Below are positions 23,777 to 30,270 of a stretch of 50,274 bases of DNA, piece after piece. Source of the stretch: Candidatus Levybacteria bacterium RIFCSPLOWO2_01_FULL_38_21 (GTDB lineage Bacteria > Patescibacteriota > Microgenomatia > Levybacterales > UBA12049); NCBI GenBank assembly GCA_001782475.1, contig MFOT01000007.1:1-50274 (forward strand), read 5' to 3'. A program made the translations under genes and the position numbers. Position 1 is the first letter of the stretch. Every line of letters starts with the position of its first letter. The notes beneath the pieces were generated by a model that was given only the letters and a program-made list of their open reading frames with translations, did no database searches and had not been told where the DNA came from.

Positions 23777-26151
23777 CGTTAGAGACATTTTCACCTGCAA
23801 ATATAATAAATTTCTTTGTCCTATTCTTTCTGGGCATTTTTTCCGCAATTTTAATATTACTTTTGATTTTTCTTTTGGGGTACGGACTTATTCTTTGGTT
23901 TAGAAACAGAAATAGGGAAAAAGAATCTTTAGACTCAACTCTTCTTGAAGTTTCAATGCCGCGGGATAACGAAATTAAAATTGATGCCGCAGAACAAATG
24001 TTTGCAAGCTTTGCGTCACTTCGAAAAGGAAACAGATTGTCTTTTTTAAATTCTCAGCCGCATATTTCTTTTGAGATCGTTGGAATGCCTGAGGATATCC
24101 GTTTTTACGTGAATACCCCAAATAAAATTAAAGATTTTGTAGAAAAACAAATTAACGGCGCATATCCTGAGGCAGACATAAAAGAGGTAGAACAATCTCT
24201 TTTTACAAAAGAGGGCTATTCTATTGGAAATGAGTATAATATTTTTCCAAGAGAAGGTAAGGTCGCATTTACCAGTTTAAGACTTAAATTCTCAAATTAT
24301 ATGCCTATTAAGGTATTTAAAGACTTACCAACAGATCCTCTTTCCTCGCTTACCTCTGTTTTGGCAAAAATGGCTCACGGCGAAGGCGCCGCTATTCAAA
24401 TAATGCTTAGTCCTTCGGATTCCAGATGGAAAAAACAGGGCAGAACTTACATTTCAAAAATAAAAAAGGCTGAATCAAATCCCGAAACCGCAAAATACTC
24501 AGCAGACCCCAAGGAACTTGAAGGAATAGAGAATAAAATCGGAAAACCGGGGTTTAGTATTGTTATAAGAATAGTAGTTTCTTCGGTAACTTCAGAAGCT
24601 GCCCAAGCCCATTTAAATAATATTGTAAACAGCTTTAGTCAGTTTGACGGATTAAATTCATTTACGAGAAATTCACACAGATTCAAGGGCCTTTTTATGC
24701 ATGATTTTATCTACAGATATATGCCAATAAGAGGTCAAACCTCTGTTTTAACAAGCGAGGAGCTGACAACTATATTCCACTTTCCCAATAAAAGCGTTGA
24801 AACTCCTCATATACACTGGGTTACTGCAAAAAGAGCACCAGCTCCTATACAAATTTCACAATCCGGGCTTTTTCTTGGGAAAAGTAAATATAGAGGAATA
24901 GAAAAGCCTATTTATATTGATCTTGATGATCGAAGGCGCCATATGTATGTAATTGGAAAGACAGGCACTGGTAAATCCGAATTTTTAAAAGCTATGATAA
25001 TGCAGGATATAAAAAACGGAGAAGGTCTTGCGGTTATAGATCCTCACGGAGATTTAATCGATGACGTACTGCGACTTACTCCTTCTAAAAGAGCAGAGGA
25101 TGTTATATTGTTTGATCCATCAGATACCCAAAGGCCCATGGGTTTAAATATGCTTGAGGCAAGAACTGAGGAGCAAAAACATTATATTGTCTCATCAATA
25201 ATTGGCTTGATGTATAAACTTTTTGACCCGCACCAAACAGGTATTATCGGCCCTCGGTTTGAACATGCAATAAGAAACGCGATGTTAACCGTGATGTATG
25301 AAAAAGGAAGCACATTTGTCGAGGTTGTAAGAGCTCTGACCGACGCATCTTATGTTCAGGAGATTTTGCCAAAAGTTCAGGATCCGATCATTAGACGTTA
25401 TTGGACAGATCAGATTGCTCAAACATCAGACTTTCATAAATCAGAAGTCTTAGATTATATTGTTTCAAAATTTGGAAGATTTGTAACGAATAAAACAATT
25501 AGAAATATTATTGGACAATCTTATAGCTCATTCGATTTTAGAAAAGTTATGGATGAGGGAAAAATTTTGTTAATTAATTTATCAAAAGGAAAGATAGGGG
25601 AGGAAAACTCAAATTTCCTAGGCCTTGTTCTTGTGCCGAAAATCTTAGTTGCCGCAATGTCCAGGCAGGATGTGCCGATTGATCAAAGGCGGGATTTCTT
25701 CTTATATGTTGATGAATTTCAAAACTTTGCAACACCGGATTTTGCCCAAATATTATCTGAAGCACGAAAATATAGACTTAATTTAATTGTTGCAAATCAG
25801 TTTATTGGGCAGATGGAAGAGGATGTTAAAAATGCAATATTTGGAAACGTAGGGTCAATTATTTCATTTAGAGTTGGTGTTACCGATGCAAATTATCTTC
25901 AGCACGAGTATCAGCCGGTTTTTACCGAGGCAGATTTGATAAATGTTGAAAGATTTAATACTTATGTTAAAACTATTGTAAAAGGTGAACCGGTTACACC
26001 TTTTTCTATGGATTTAACGCGCGATATGAGTGAAGAGAAAAAACTTATGAATCCAAGAGTCTCGGAGCTTATCCGCGAACTTTCAAGACTTAAGTACGGA
26101 AAAGATATCATGCAAGTTGAAGCGGAGATTGCAAAAAGAGCCAAATTATAA
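23773..26151 (+). CDS. VirD4/TraM-recognition-like membrane ATPase (DUF87/HerA-FtsK superfamily)
   Basis: A 792-residue protein with one or two N-terminal membrane segments (about 10-45), a large domain containing FEIVGMPEDIRFYVNTPNK, and a C-terminal RecA-like motor. Walker A is VIGKTGTGKS near residue 395; DPHGDLIDDVL follows; Walker B is FFLYVDEFQNF near 640; a sensor-like ANQFIGQM comes next. This architecture is frequent in candidate-phyla bacteria and related to type IV coupling ATPases that pump DNA or protein. No relaxase or other type IV secretion genes are nearby, so a role in conjugation is not supported; DNA uptake or surface-protein handling are alternatives. Confidence 0.8.
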   Translation: MTLETFSPANIINFFVLFFLGIFSAILILLLIFLLGYGLILWFRNRNREKESLDSTLLEVSMPRDNEIKIDAAEQMFASFASLRKGNRLSFLNSQPHISFEIVGMPEDIRFYVNTPNKIKDFVEKQINGAYPEADIKEVEQSLFTKEGYSIGNEYNIFPREGKVAFTSLRLKFSNYMPIKVFKDLPTDPLSSLTSVLAKMAHGEGAAIQIMLSPSDSRWKKQGRTYISKIKKAESNPETAKYSADPKELEGIENKIGKPGFSIVIRIVVSSVTSEAAQAHLNNIVNSFSQFDGLNSFTRNSHRFKGLFMHDFIYRYMPIRGQTSVLTSEELTTIFHFPNKSVETPHIHWVTAKRAPAPIQISQSGLFLGKSKYRGIEKPIYIDLDDRRRHMYVIGKTGTGKSEFLKAMIMQDIKNGEGLAVIDPHGDLIDDVLRLTPSKRAEDVILFDPSDTQRPMGLNMLEARTEEQKHYIVSSIIGLMYKLFDPHQTGIIGPRFEHAIRNAMLTVMYEKGSTFVEVVRALTDASYVQEILPKVQDPIIRRYWTDQIAQTSDFHKSEVLDYIVSKFGRFVTNKTIRNIIGQSYSSFDFRKVMDEGKILLINLSKGKIGEENSNFLGLVLVPKILVAAMSRQDVPIDQRRDFFLYVDEFQNFATPDFAQILSEARKYRLNLIVANQFIGQMEEDVKNAIFGNVGSIISFRVGVTDANYLQHEYQPVFTEADLINVERFNTYVKTIVKGEPVTPFSMDLTRDMSEEKKLMNPRVSELIRELSRLKYGKDIMQVEAEIAKRAKL

Positions 26152-26158
26152 TTCTTCC

Positions 26159-26187
26159 TTGCCCTCGGAGTTCTTCTTTGCTAAAAT
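26159..26187 (+). promoter_or_regulatory. Promoter of tRNA-Ile
   Basis: TTGCCC (26159-26164), 17 bp, TAAAAT (26182-26187); the mature tRNA begins 15 bases later. Confidence 0.55.
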
Positions 26188-26201
26188 TAGCATGATTAGA
26201 A

Positions 26202-26274
26202 GGAGCTGTAGTTCACCGGTCAGAACGCGATCCTTATAAGATCGATGTAGATGGTTCGACTCCATCCAGCTCCA
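26202..26274 (+). tRNA. tRNA-Ile(UAU)
   Basis: A full 73-nt cloverleaf: acceptor GGAGCTG/CAGCTCC, D-stem GTTC/GAAC, anticodon stem CGATC/GATCG with loop CTTATAA, and T-arm GATGG-TTCGACT-CCATC. Loop positions 34-36 are TAT, so it should read AUA directly. CCA is not encoded. Most bacteria read AUA with a lysidine-modified CAU tRNA made by TilS, so a UAU isoacceptor is notable. It lies 17 bases before the deacetylase ATG and may be co-transcribed with it. Confidence 0.93.
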
Positions 26275-26290
26275 CATGGGAAAAAATGGT

Positions 26291-26992
26291 ATGAAGAGTA
26301 AGGTGGTTTTGGCAGTTGGGGCACACCCCGATGATATAGAATTTGGAGCTTCTGGAACCATAGCAAAATGGGCGCAAGAGGGAGCAGAGTGTTATTATCT
26401 AATCTGTACAGACGGAAGCAGGGGATCCACAGATCCAAAGATGACTCATAAAAGACTTGTTCAGGTTAGAAGAAAGGAGCAGGAGGGAGCAGCAAAAATT
26501 TTGGGCCTTAAAAAGGTCTATTTCTTAGACTATACAGATACTCTTTTAACTGCAGACTACGCTCTAAGACGCGACATAGCAAAAATTATAAAAATCATAA
26601 AACCGGATATAGTGGTTACCATGGACCCAACTTTTTACTACTCCGAACAGTTTAATTTTATAAATCATACGGATCATAGAGCCGCAGCCCTGGCTACTAT
26701 GGATGCATGTTACCCCTTGGCTCGGGACAGATTAACATTTCCTGAACATGAAAAAGAGGGCTTAACGCCACATCGCGTCGAGGAGATTTGGTTTATTGGT
26801 TTTGATAAAACTAATTTGCTGATAGATATTACAGACACTTTTGTTAAAAAAATTGAAGCTATTACTATGCACAAGAGTCAATTTGAAAACATGGAGCATG
26901 TTATAAAAAGAGTAGAGGAGAGAGCAAGATATTTCGGAATTACAAAGGGTTGTAAATACGCAGAAAACTTCGTTCGGGTTGAGCTTTTTTAA
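26291..26992 (+). CDS. PIG-L family deacetylase (LmbE-like)
   Basis: A 233-residue zinc-dependent N-deacetylase. It opens VVLAVGAHPDDIEFGASGTIA (metal-binding HPDD), continues with TDGSRGS, LDYTDT and NHTDHRAA (third ligand His), and ends with FGITKGCKYAENFVRVELF. Family members deacetylate GlcNAc conjugates such as GlcNAc-PI, bacillithiol precursors or cell-wall sugars; the substrate here is unknown. The ATG at 26291 gives the normal N-terminus; the track start at 26276 is two bases after the tRNA and unlikely. It converges on the recombinase gene with a 4-bp overlap. Confidence 0.88.
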   Translation: MKSKVVLAVGAHPDDIEFGASGTIAKWAQEGAECYYLICTDGSRGSTDPKMTHKRLVQVRRKEQEGAAKILGLKKVYFLDYTDTLLTADYALRRDIAKIIKIIKPDIVVTMDPTFYYSEQFNFINHTDHRAAALATMDACYPLARDRLTFPEHEKEGLTPHRVEEIWFIGFDKTNLLIDITDTFVKKIEAITMHKSQFENMEHVIKRVEERARYFGITKGCKYAENFVRVELF

Positions 26993-27849
26993 AGATCTGA
27001 AAGAGTTGATGTTTCTTTGCCTCTTTCCCCAACATAATTAAGATATCTTTCGGTTGTAGAAAGTCTTTTATGTCCTAAAATTTTAGAAAGTAAAACCAAA
27101 GAAGCACCCTGTTTTAAGTGATGGGCAACAAATGTGTGTCTTAAATCATTTACCCTTGCATCTTTTACTTCTGCCAATCGGAAATACCTTTCCATAGAAG
27201 TTCTGATATTTCTTACCAAAAATGGTCTCCCAGATTTTGTGATAAAAAGATGACTGTCCTTTGTCTTTGGTCTTATTTCCAGATATTTTTGGAGCGCCTC
27301 CTGCGCCCTTTTATTAAGCGGAATTTCTCTTTCTTCGTGTTTTTCGTATGCTGCTATGTGCAAAGAATCCTTTTTACTATCGGAAACCCTGAGGTTCGCC
27401 AGTTCTCCAATTCTTATCCCTGTTTGAAGTAAAAGTTCAATGATTGCAAACATTCTGGGGTCGTTTCTTGCTGCGTCTCGCAAGGCTCTATATTCGGTTG
27501 GCGTGAGTATTCTGGGTGGTGCAAGCTGATATCTTGGGTGGGCGACTAAAAGAGAAGGGTCATCGGTAACATATTCGTTGATTTTAAGAAATCTATAAAA
27601 AGTTCGAGTAGAATTAATCTTTCGTGAAATTGATTTTGGGGTGTAACCGTCTTTCTGCATTTTTGCCAAAAATGCCTCTATGTCCTCTTTGGTTACTTCG
27701 TGAATTTGATTTTTCGCAACCTCTTCCAAAAACGAAATAAGTTGCTCTATATCTTTGCCATATGCTACAATTGTAGAGTTCGAATGCTTTTTGTTTTTAA
27801 GAAAATTTTTAAACTCTTGGTGGGCATCCCGGAGCTTTATGGTTTTCAT
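26989..27849 (-). CDS. Tyrosine recombinase, XerC/D-like
   Basis: A 286-residue site-specific recombinase. The SAM-like N-terminal core-binding domain spans about 5-90 and the catalytic domain about 105-275. Visible catalytic elements are the first Arg in LLQTGIRIGELANL, the Arg of DLRHTF, the distal LGHKRLSTTERYLNY with the His and nucleophile Tyr, and a candidate beta-hairpin Lys around FITKSGRPF. The first His of the usual HxLRH box is Asn (VNDLRHTF). Size fits chromosomal Xer proteins or small integrases. The gene is divergent from ftsB and 115 bp away. Either XerC/D function or mobilisation of the cassettes behind ftsB is possible. Confidence 0.88.
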   Translation of the reverse strand: MKTIKLRDAHQEFKNFLKNKKHSNSTIVAYGKDIEQLISFLEEVAKNQIHEVTKEDIEAFLAKMQKDGYTPKSISRKINSTRTFYRFLKINEYVTDDPSLLVAHPRYQLAPPRILTPTEYRALRDAARNDPRMFAIIELLLQTGIRIGELANLRVSDSKKDSLHIAAYEKHEEREIPLNKRAQEALQKYLEIRPKTKDSHLFITKSGRPFLVRNIRTSMERYFRLAEVKDARVNDLRHTFVAHHLKQGASLVLLSKILGHKRLSTTERYLNYVGERGKETSTLSDL

Positions 27850-27865
27850 ACTTCGATTTCACTCA

Positions 27866-27897
27866 GTATGATCCTGAGCAGAGTCGAAGGATCATAC
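27866..27897. repeat. Palindromic repeat upstream of the recombinase
   Basis: GTATGATCC and GGATCATAC form a 9-bp perfect inverted repeat around TGAGCAGAGTCGAA. It is a member of the TTCGA...CTGAG repeat family and lies in the 5' leader of the recombinase mRNA, so it would form a stable leader hairpin. Confidence 0.7.
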
Positions 27898-27911
27898 AAA
27901 AGTGATGTCCT

Positions 27912-27940
27912 ATAATATCAATAAAATTAACTTTAGTCAA
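27912..27940 (-). promoter_or_regulatory. Promoter of the recombinase gene
   Basis: TTGACT (27935-27940), 17 bp, TATTAT (27912-27917) on the minus strand. The transcript would have a leader of about 55 nt holding the palindromic repeat. Confidence 0.65.
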
Positions 27941-27963
27941 GATGGGAATATTGAATACTTAGT

Positions 27964-28305
27964 ATGAAAAAAATCTTATTTATTGTTGCTATTGTAGCTT
28001 CAATTTTTATTATTAATAGCCTTGTTCGGTCTATCTACGATTTATGGAAAAAGCAAGATTTAATAACTCAAGCCCAAAAAGAACTAGAGAGAGAAAAACA
28101 GGAAAATTATGACCTAAAGTCTAAATTATCCAAGGCTCAAAATAATCAATTCGTAGAAGAGGAGGCTAGAAATAAATTATTGCTTGTAAAACCGGGCGAG
28201 GAATCGGTGATTATTCCTCAAGATTTACTTTCATCCCAAAGTTCGCAAAGAAAAAATATTGATACGCACCCAAACTTTAGAAAATGGTGGGATTTATTCT
28301 TCTGA
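27964..28305 (+). CDS. ftsB: FtsB/DivIC-like septum formation initiator
   Basis: A 113-residue bitopic division protein. It has a short N-terminal tail, one membrane helix (about 3-22), a coiled coil (KKQDLITQAQKELEREKQENYDLKSKLSK, about 33-62) and the family signature EEEARNKLLLVKPGEE (about 70-85). The C-terminus NFRKWWDLFF is an aromatic tail often seen on such proteins in these bacteria. FtsB/DivIC links FtsL and FtsQ in the septal peptidoglycan complex. The last codons are copied twice more downstream (28800-28823, 29520-29552), bracketing two small toxin-antitoxin-type cassettes. Confidence 0.85.
   Translation: MKKILFIVAIVASIFIINSLVRSIYDLWKKQDLITQAQKELEREKQENYDLKSKLSKAQNNQFVEEEARNKLLLVKPGEESVIIPQDLLSSQSSQRKNIDTHPNFRKWWDLFF
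28273..28305 (+). repeat. ftsB 3'-end repeat, copy 1 (in the gene)
   Basis: Codons for NFRKWWDLFF plus TGA. Its last 22 bases before the stop's final two letters, AAATGGTGGGATTTATTCTT plus CT (28282-28303), recur exactly as copy 2. Confidence 0.85.
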
Positions 28306-28347
28306 TTTAATGGTTAACTCAAAATGATTTATAATAAACGTAGATCA

Positions 28348-28527
28348 ATGAGACTTCCATATAGCGGAAACGCAGTTATTCCAAGAGAAAAGTTAACAAA
28401 ATATTTATTTTCAGAAACACATGCGACAGGAAAATTTAAAGCAAGGTTTTTCAGAAATCTCGGTTTTGACGAACCCAATGTCGATTTATTACCATATATC
28501 CTGTATAATAAGAAAGTTAGGAGATAA
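28348..28527 (+). CDS. DUF6883-like small protein, C-terminally short
   Basis: From the ATG at 28348 the 59-residue product starts MRLPYSGNAVIPREKLTKYL and continues LFSETHATGKFKARFFRNLGF. This is the N-terminal signature of DUF6883, a family paired with DUF4926 in cassette-like two-gene units suspected to be toxin-antitoxin systems. Usual members extend about 40-50 residues further with a beta-rich end, which is missing here, so it is either a short form or truncated. A TATAAT (28330-28335) lies 12 bases before this ATG; the track start at 28324 lies upstream of it. Confidence 0.65.
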   Translation: MRLPYSGNAVIPREKLTKYLFSETHATGKFKARFFRNLGFDEPNVDLLPYILYNKKVRR

Positions 28528-28531
28528 TATT

Positions 28532-28762
28532 ATGTTTGAAGAATTAGACACTGTAGTTCTTGCCCACGATATTGAAAAAGATGGTCTTAGAAGAGGCGAT
28601 GTGGGGACTATAGTTCATATTTACAAAAATGGAAAAATATTAGAAGTTGAGTTTGTGAATGCAGAGGGGAAAACAGTAGCTTTACTTACTCTTGATTCAT
28701 CCGAAGTCCGTGGCATAAGGAAAAATGATATGCTGCATGTTAGAGGGTTTGCAACTGTTTAA
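28532..28762 (+). CDS. DUF4926 family protein
   Basis: A 76-residue SH3-like protein: MFEELDTVVLAHDIEKDGLRRGD, then VGTIVHIYKNGKILEVEFVNAEGKTVALLTL and a final VRGIRKNDMLHVR. The pattern LxDxVxLxxDxxxxxLxxGxxGTIVxxY...YEVEFxxxxGxT is diagnostic for DUF4926. The track start at 28421 overlaps DUF6883 in another frame and is unlikely; the ATG at 28532 has AGGAG 8-9 bases upstream. It presumably works with the preceding gene. Role unproven. Confidence 0.8.
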   Translation: MFEELDTVVLAHDIEKDGLRRGDVGTIVHIYKNGKILEVEFVNAEGKTVALLTLDSSEVRGIRKNDMLHVRGFATV

Positions 28763-28799
28763 TCTTCTTAAAGGATCTAATACTCGATCAAATTGACAG

Positions 28800-28823
28800 A
28801 AATGGTGGGATTTATTCTTCTAG
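28800..28823 (+). repeat. ftsB 3'-end repeat, copy 2
   Basis: Identical over 22 bp to 28282-28303 and encodes KWWDLFF followed by TAG in the corresponding frame. Immediately upstream similarity decays (AATTGACAG against AACTTTAGA). It lies between the DUF6883/DUF4926 cassette and the HigBA cassette, 37 bp after the DUF4926 stop. Confidence 0.85.
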
Positions 28824-28882
28824 CCTGCAATGAGCCTTCCAAAACCACAAGTATTTGTCCCTGAAATTGATATAATATTTCC

Positions 28883-29218
28883 ATGAGCTGGGACATTATT
28901 ACTTTTGAAACACAACGAGGAGAAAAACCCGTAGACGAGTTTATTAAAAGACAACAGCCTCAAGCCAGGTCAAAAATAGTCCACAACATCAGACTTCTGC
29001 GACAATACGGAAATATGCTCGGTATGCCTCATTCAAGAATGTTAGTTGGAGGATTATACGAATTGCGAATTAGAGGCAAGGAAGAATTACGAATCTTTTA
29101 TTGTTTCAAAAAGAGAACTATTTATTTACTCCATGTATTTAAGAAACAAACACAGAAGACACGAGTAAAAGAACTAAATCTGGCAATAAATAGAATGAAG
29201 GAATTGACAACAGCATAA
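28883..29218 (+). CDS. HigB/Gp49-like toxin (RelE superfamily)
   Basis: A 111-residue member of the phage-derived Gp49-like/HigB group: MSWDIITFETQRGEKPVDEFIKR, then NIRLLRQYGNMLGMPHSRMLVGGLYELRI, and RIFYCFKKRTIYLLHVFKKQTQKT at the active-site end. Such toxins cleave mRNA at the ribosome. The toxin precedes its antitoxin, the usual order for HigBA. An extended -10 (TGATATAAT, core 28871-28876) is 6 bases before the ATG, so it is probably leaderless. Confidence 0.88.
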   Translation: MSWDIITFETQRGEKPVDEFIKRQQPQARSKIVHNIRLLRQYGNMLGMPHSRMLVGGLYELRIRGKEELRIFYCFKKRTIYLLHVFKKQTQKTRVKELNLAINRMKELTTA

Positions 29219-29233
29219 CGTTTATGTTATAAA
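29204..29233 (+). promoter_or_regulatory. Internal promoter for the antitoxin
   Basis: TTGACA (29204-29209), 18 bp, TATAAA (29228-29233), inside the end of the toxin gene; the antitoxin ATG follows 9 bases later. A private antitoxin promoter would help keep antitoxin in excess. Confidence 0.55.
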
Positions 29234-29242
29234 ATAGTTACT

Positions 29243-29515
29243 ATGAGTAAGTGGGAAGATTTAGAAAAAGAGTTGTTATCGGACCCTGAAACAAGAAAGG
29301 AGTTTAATAAGCTTGCACCTCGCTATGCGGTGATTTCAGAATTTATTAAAGCTCGTCTAAAAAAGGGGATGACTCAGAAAGACGTCGCTGATAAAATTGG
29401 CACCAAGCAATCTGCTGTTGCCAGACTTGAGGCAGGTAACAGCAACCCAACAATTGGCTTCTTGGAGAAAATTGCCTCTGTGCTTGGAACAAGGCTAACG
29501 ATTCATCTGCGGTAA
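29243..29515 (+). CDS. HigA-type XRE antitoxin
   Basis: A 90-residue helix-turn-helix protein. The N-terminal acidic region (WEDLEKELLSDPETRKEFNKLAPRYAVISEFIKARLK) should contact the toxin, and the Xre domain follows: GMTQKDVADKIGTKQSAVARLEAGNSNPTIGFLEKIASVLGTRLTIHL. Together with the preceding gene it forms a standard HigBA pair. The third copy of the ftsB tail begins only 4 bases after its stop codon. Confidence 0.9.
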   Translation: MSKWEDLEKELLSDPETRKEFNKLAPRYAVISEFIKARLKKGMTQKDVADKIGTKQSAVARLEAGNSNPTIGFLEKIASVLGTRLTIHLR

Positions 29516-29519
29516 AAGT

Positions 29520-29552
29520 AACTGGAGAAAGTGGTGGGACATATCTTTCTAG
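29520..29552 (+). repeat. ftsB 3'-end repeat, copy 3 (diverged)
   Basis: Reads AAC TGG AGA AAG TGG TGG GAC ATA TCT TTC TAG, encoding NWRKWWDISF-stop, against NFRKWWDLFF-stop in the gene. Several differences are synonymous, as expected for a homologous ftsB end from another lineage or the displaced native end rather than random similarity. Confidence 0.75.
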
Positions 29553-29562
29553 AAGAATGAAA

Positions 29563-29823
29563 TTACATGTGATTTGTCTTTATTTCTCTTATTATTTTTC
29601 TTAATCCCATCCAACTCATCGCCAATGAGGATCTTAAATCACTTACGGGATGATGAGGATGATCAGCCGTTGCTCGGACGCCATCGTTAATGTCTTCTAA
29701 TTCACCATAATATTTACTATTTTGAGCAACAGGACCTGCCATATCAGTCTGTTGCCCCCAGCTTCCAGTTTGTGCAATTTCCAAATATTTATTTAAATAA
29801 AATCTTCTTTTTTCAGGATTCAT
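29563..29823 (-). CDS. Hypothetical protein, 86 aa
   Basis: From the ATG at 29823 the product reads MNPEKRRFYLNKYLEIAQTG and then a hydrophilic middle, ending LAMSWMGLRKIIREIKTNHM. I recognise no family. The frame is open upstream to a TTG at 29931, but that extra part is GC-rich, contains a GGGGATCCCC palindrome and lies directly behind tRNA-Met on the same strand, so it may be tRNA downstream sequence rather than coding. Base use of the 86-residue part matches the surroundings. Moderate-to-low confidence that it is expressed. Confidence 0.4.
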   Translation of the reverse strand: MNPEKRRFYLNKYLEIAQTGSWGQQTDMAGPVAQNSKYYGELEDINDGVRATADHPHHPVSDLRSSLAMSWMGLRKIIREIKTNHM

Positions 29824-29938
29824 GCTATGGTTGTATCGGTACCAGGGGTGGGGATCCCCGCCTGCAACCTCCTGAAGCGACAGCTGATGGTGGGCAGGGA
29901 ACCCACGACCGCAAAGACTCTCTCCTATCAAAGCCTTG

Positions 29939-30010
29939 TGCCAACGGCAGGATTCGAACCTGCGACCCGACGCTTATGAAACGTCTGCTCTGCCCCTGAG
30001 CTACGTTGGC
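29939..30010 (-). tRNA. tRNA-Met(CAU), elongator
   Basis: A 72-nt cloverleaf on the minus strand: acceptor GCCAACG/CGTTGGC, D-stem GCTC/GAGC, anticodon stem GACGT/GCGTC with loop TTCATAA (anticodon CAT), and T-arm GCAGG-TTCGAAT-CCTGC. G1-C72 pairs, so it is not the initiator. A tRNA-Ile2 (lysidine) identity is a formal alternative, but the tRNA-Ile(UAU) in this window makes elongator Met more likely. Confidence 0.93.
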
Positions 30011-30019
30011 TCAGCTTAT

Positions 30020-30048
30020 ATTTTAACAGTTGGACAGATTGAGGTCAA
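30020..30048 (-). promoter_or_regulatory. Promoter of tRNA-Met
   Basis: TTGACC (30043-30048), 17 bp, TAAAAT (30020-30025) on the minus strand; the tRNA begins at 30010. It overlaps the opposing tRNA-fMet promoter. Confidence 0.65.
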
Positions 30049-30059
30049 ATTGGTATAAT
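30031..30059 (+). promoter_or_regulatory. Promoter of tRNA-fMet
   Basis: TGGACA (30031-30036), 17 bp, TATAAT (30054-30059); the tRNA begins at 30069. The opposing tRNA-Met -35 lies within this spacer, so the two promoters cannot be occupied freely at the same time. Confidence 0.7.
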
Positions 30060-30068
30060 AAACCTACA

Positions 30069-30137
30069 CGCGGGGTAGTGTACAGTGCACATGAGGCTCA
30101 TAATCTCATAGGCTAGGCGCAACTCCTAGCCCCGCAA
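30069..30137 (+). tRNA. Initiator tRNA-fMet(CAU) with aberrant D- and T-loops
   Basis: Acceptor CGCGGGG opposite CCCCGCA gives the C1 x A72 mismatch that defines bacterial initiators; the anticodon loop is CTCATAA. The rest is unusual. The D-arm is GTGT-ACAGT-GCAC with a five-base loop and no GG. The T-loop is CGCAACT instead of TTCRANT. The anticodon stem TGAGG/TCTCA has A-U and G-U where GGG/CCC is expected. Variable loop of four bases; total 69 nt. The acceptor and anticodon-loop identity makes the call firm despite this. Confidence 0.85.
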
Positions 30138-30140
30138 CCG

Positions 30141-30223
30141 ATTCGACGCGCCTTTCGCTTCTCTCAAGGCTTGCTCACGGCAAGCTCTTGCGCGGCGAAT
30201 TGGTGCTGAACCTGCCGAAGCAC
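30141..30223. repeat. Hairpin repeats after tRNA-fMet
   Basis: ATTCGACGCGC pairs with GCGCGGCGAAT (30141-30151 with 30190-30200, one mismatch), enclosing GCTTGC-tcacg-GCAAGC. A second hairpin GTGCT-gaacctgccga-AGCAC (30203-30223) is a member of the TGAACCTGCCGAAGCAC repeat family. No T-run, so this is not a classical terminator. Confidence 0.65.
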
Positions 30224-30270
30224 ACTTCAGGATGCCCAACGGACAACATTGTTTTTGGTGAAATGAGTTT

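Noticed and set aside
29824-29938. A further tRNA behind tRNA-Met on the minus strand (GTGGG-TTCCCTG-CCCAC looks like a T-arm)
   Set aside because: No matching acceptor stem, D-arm or anticodon arm can be drawn around it.
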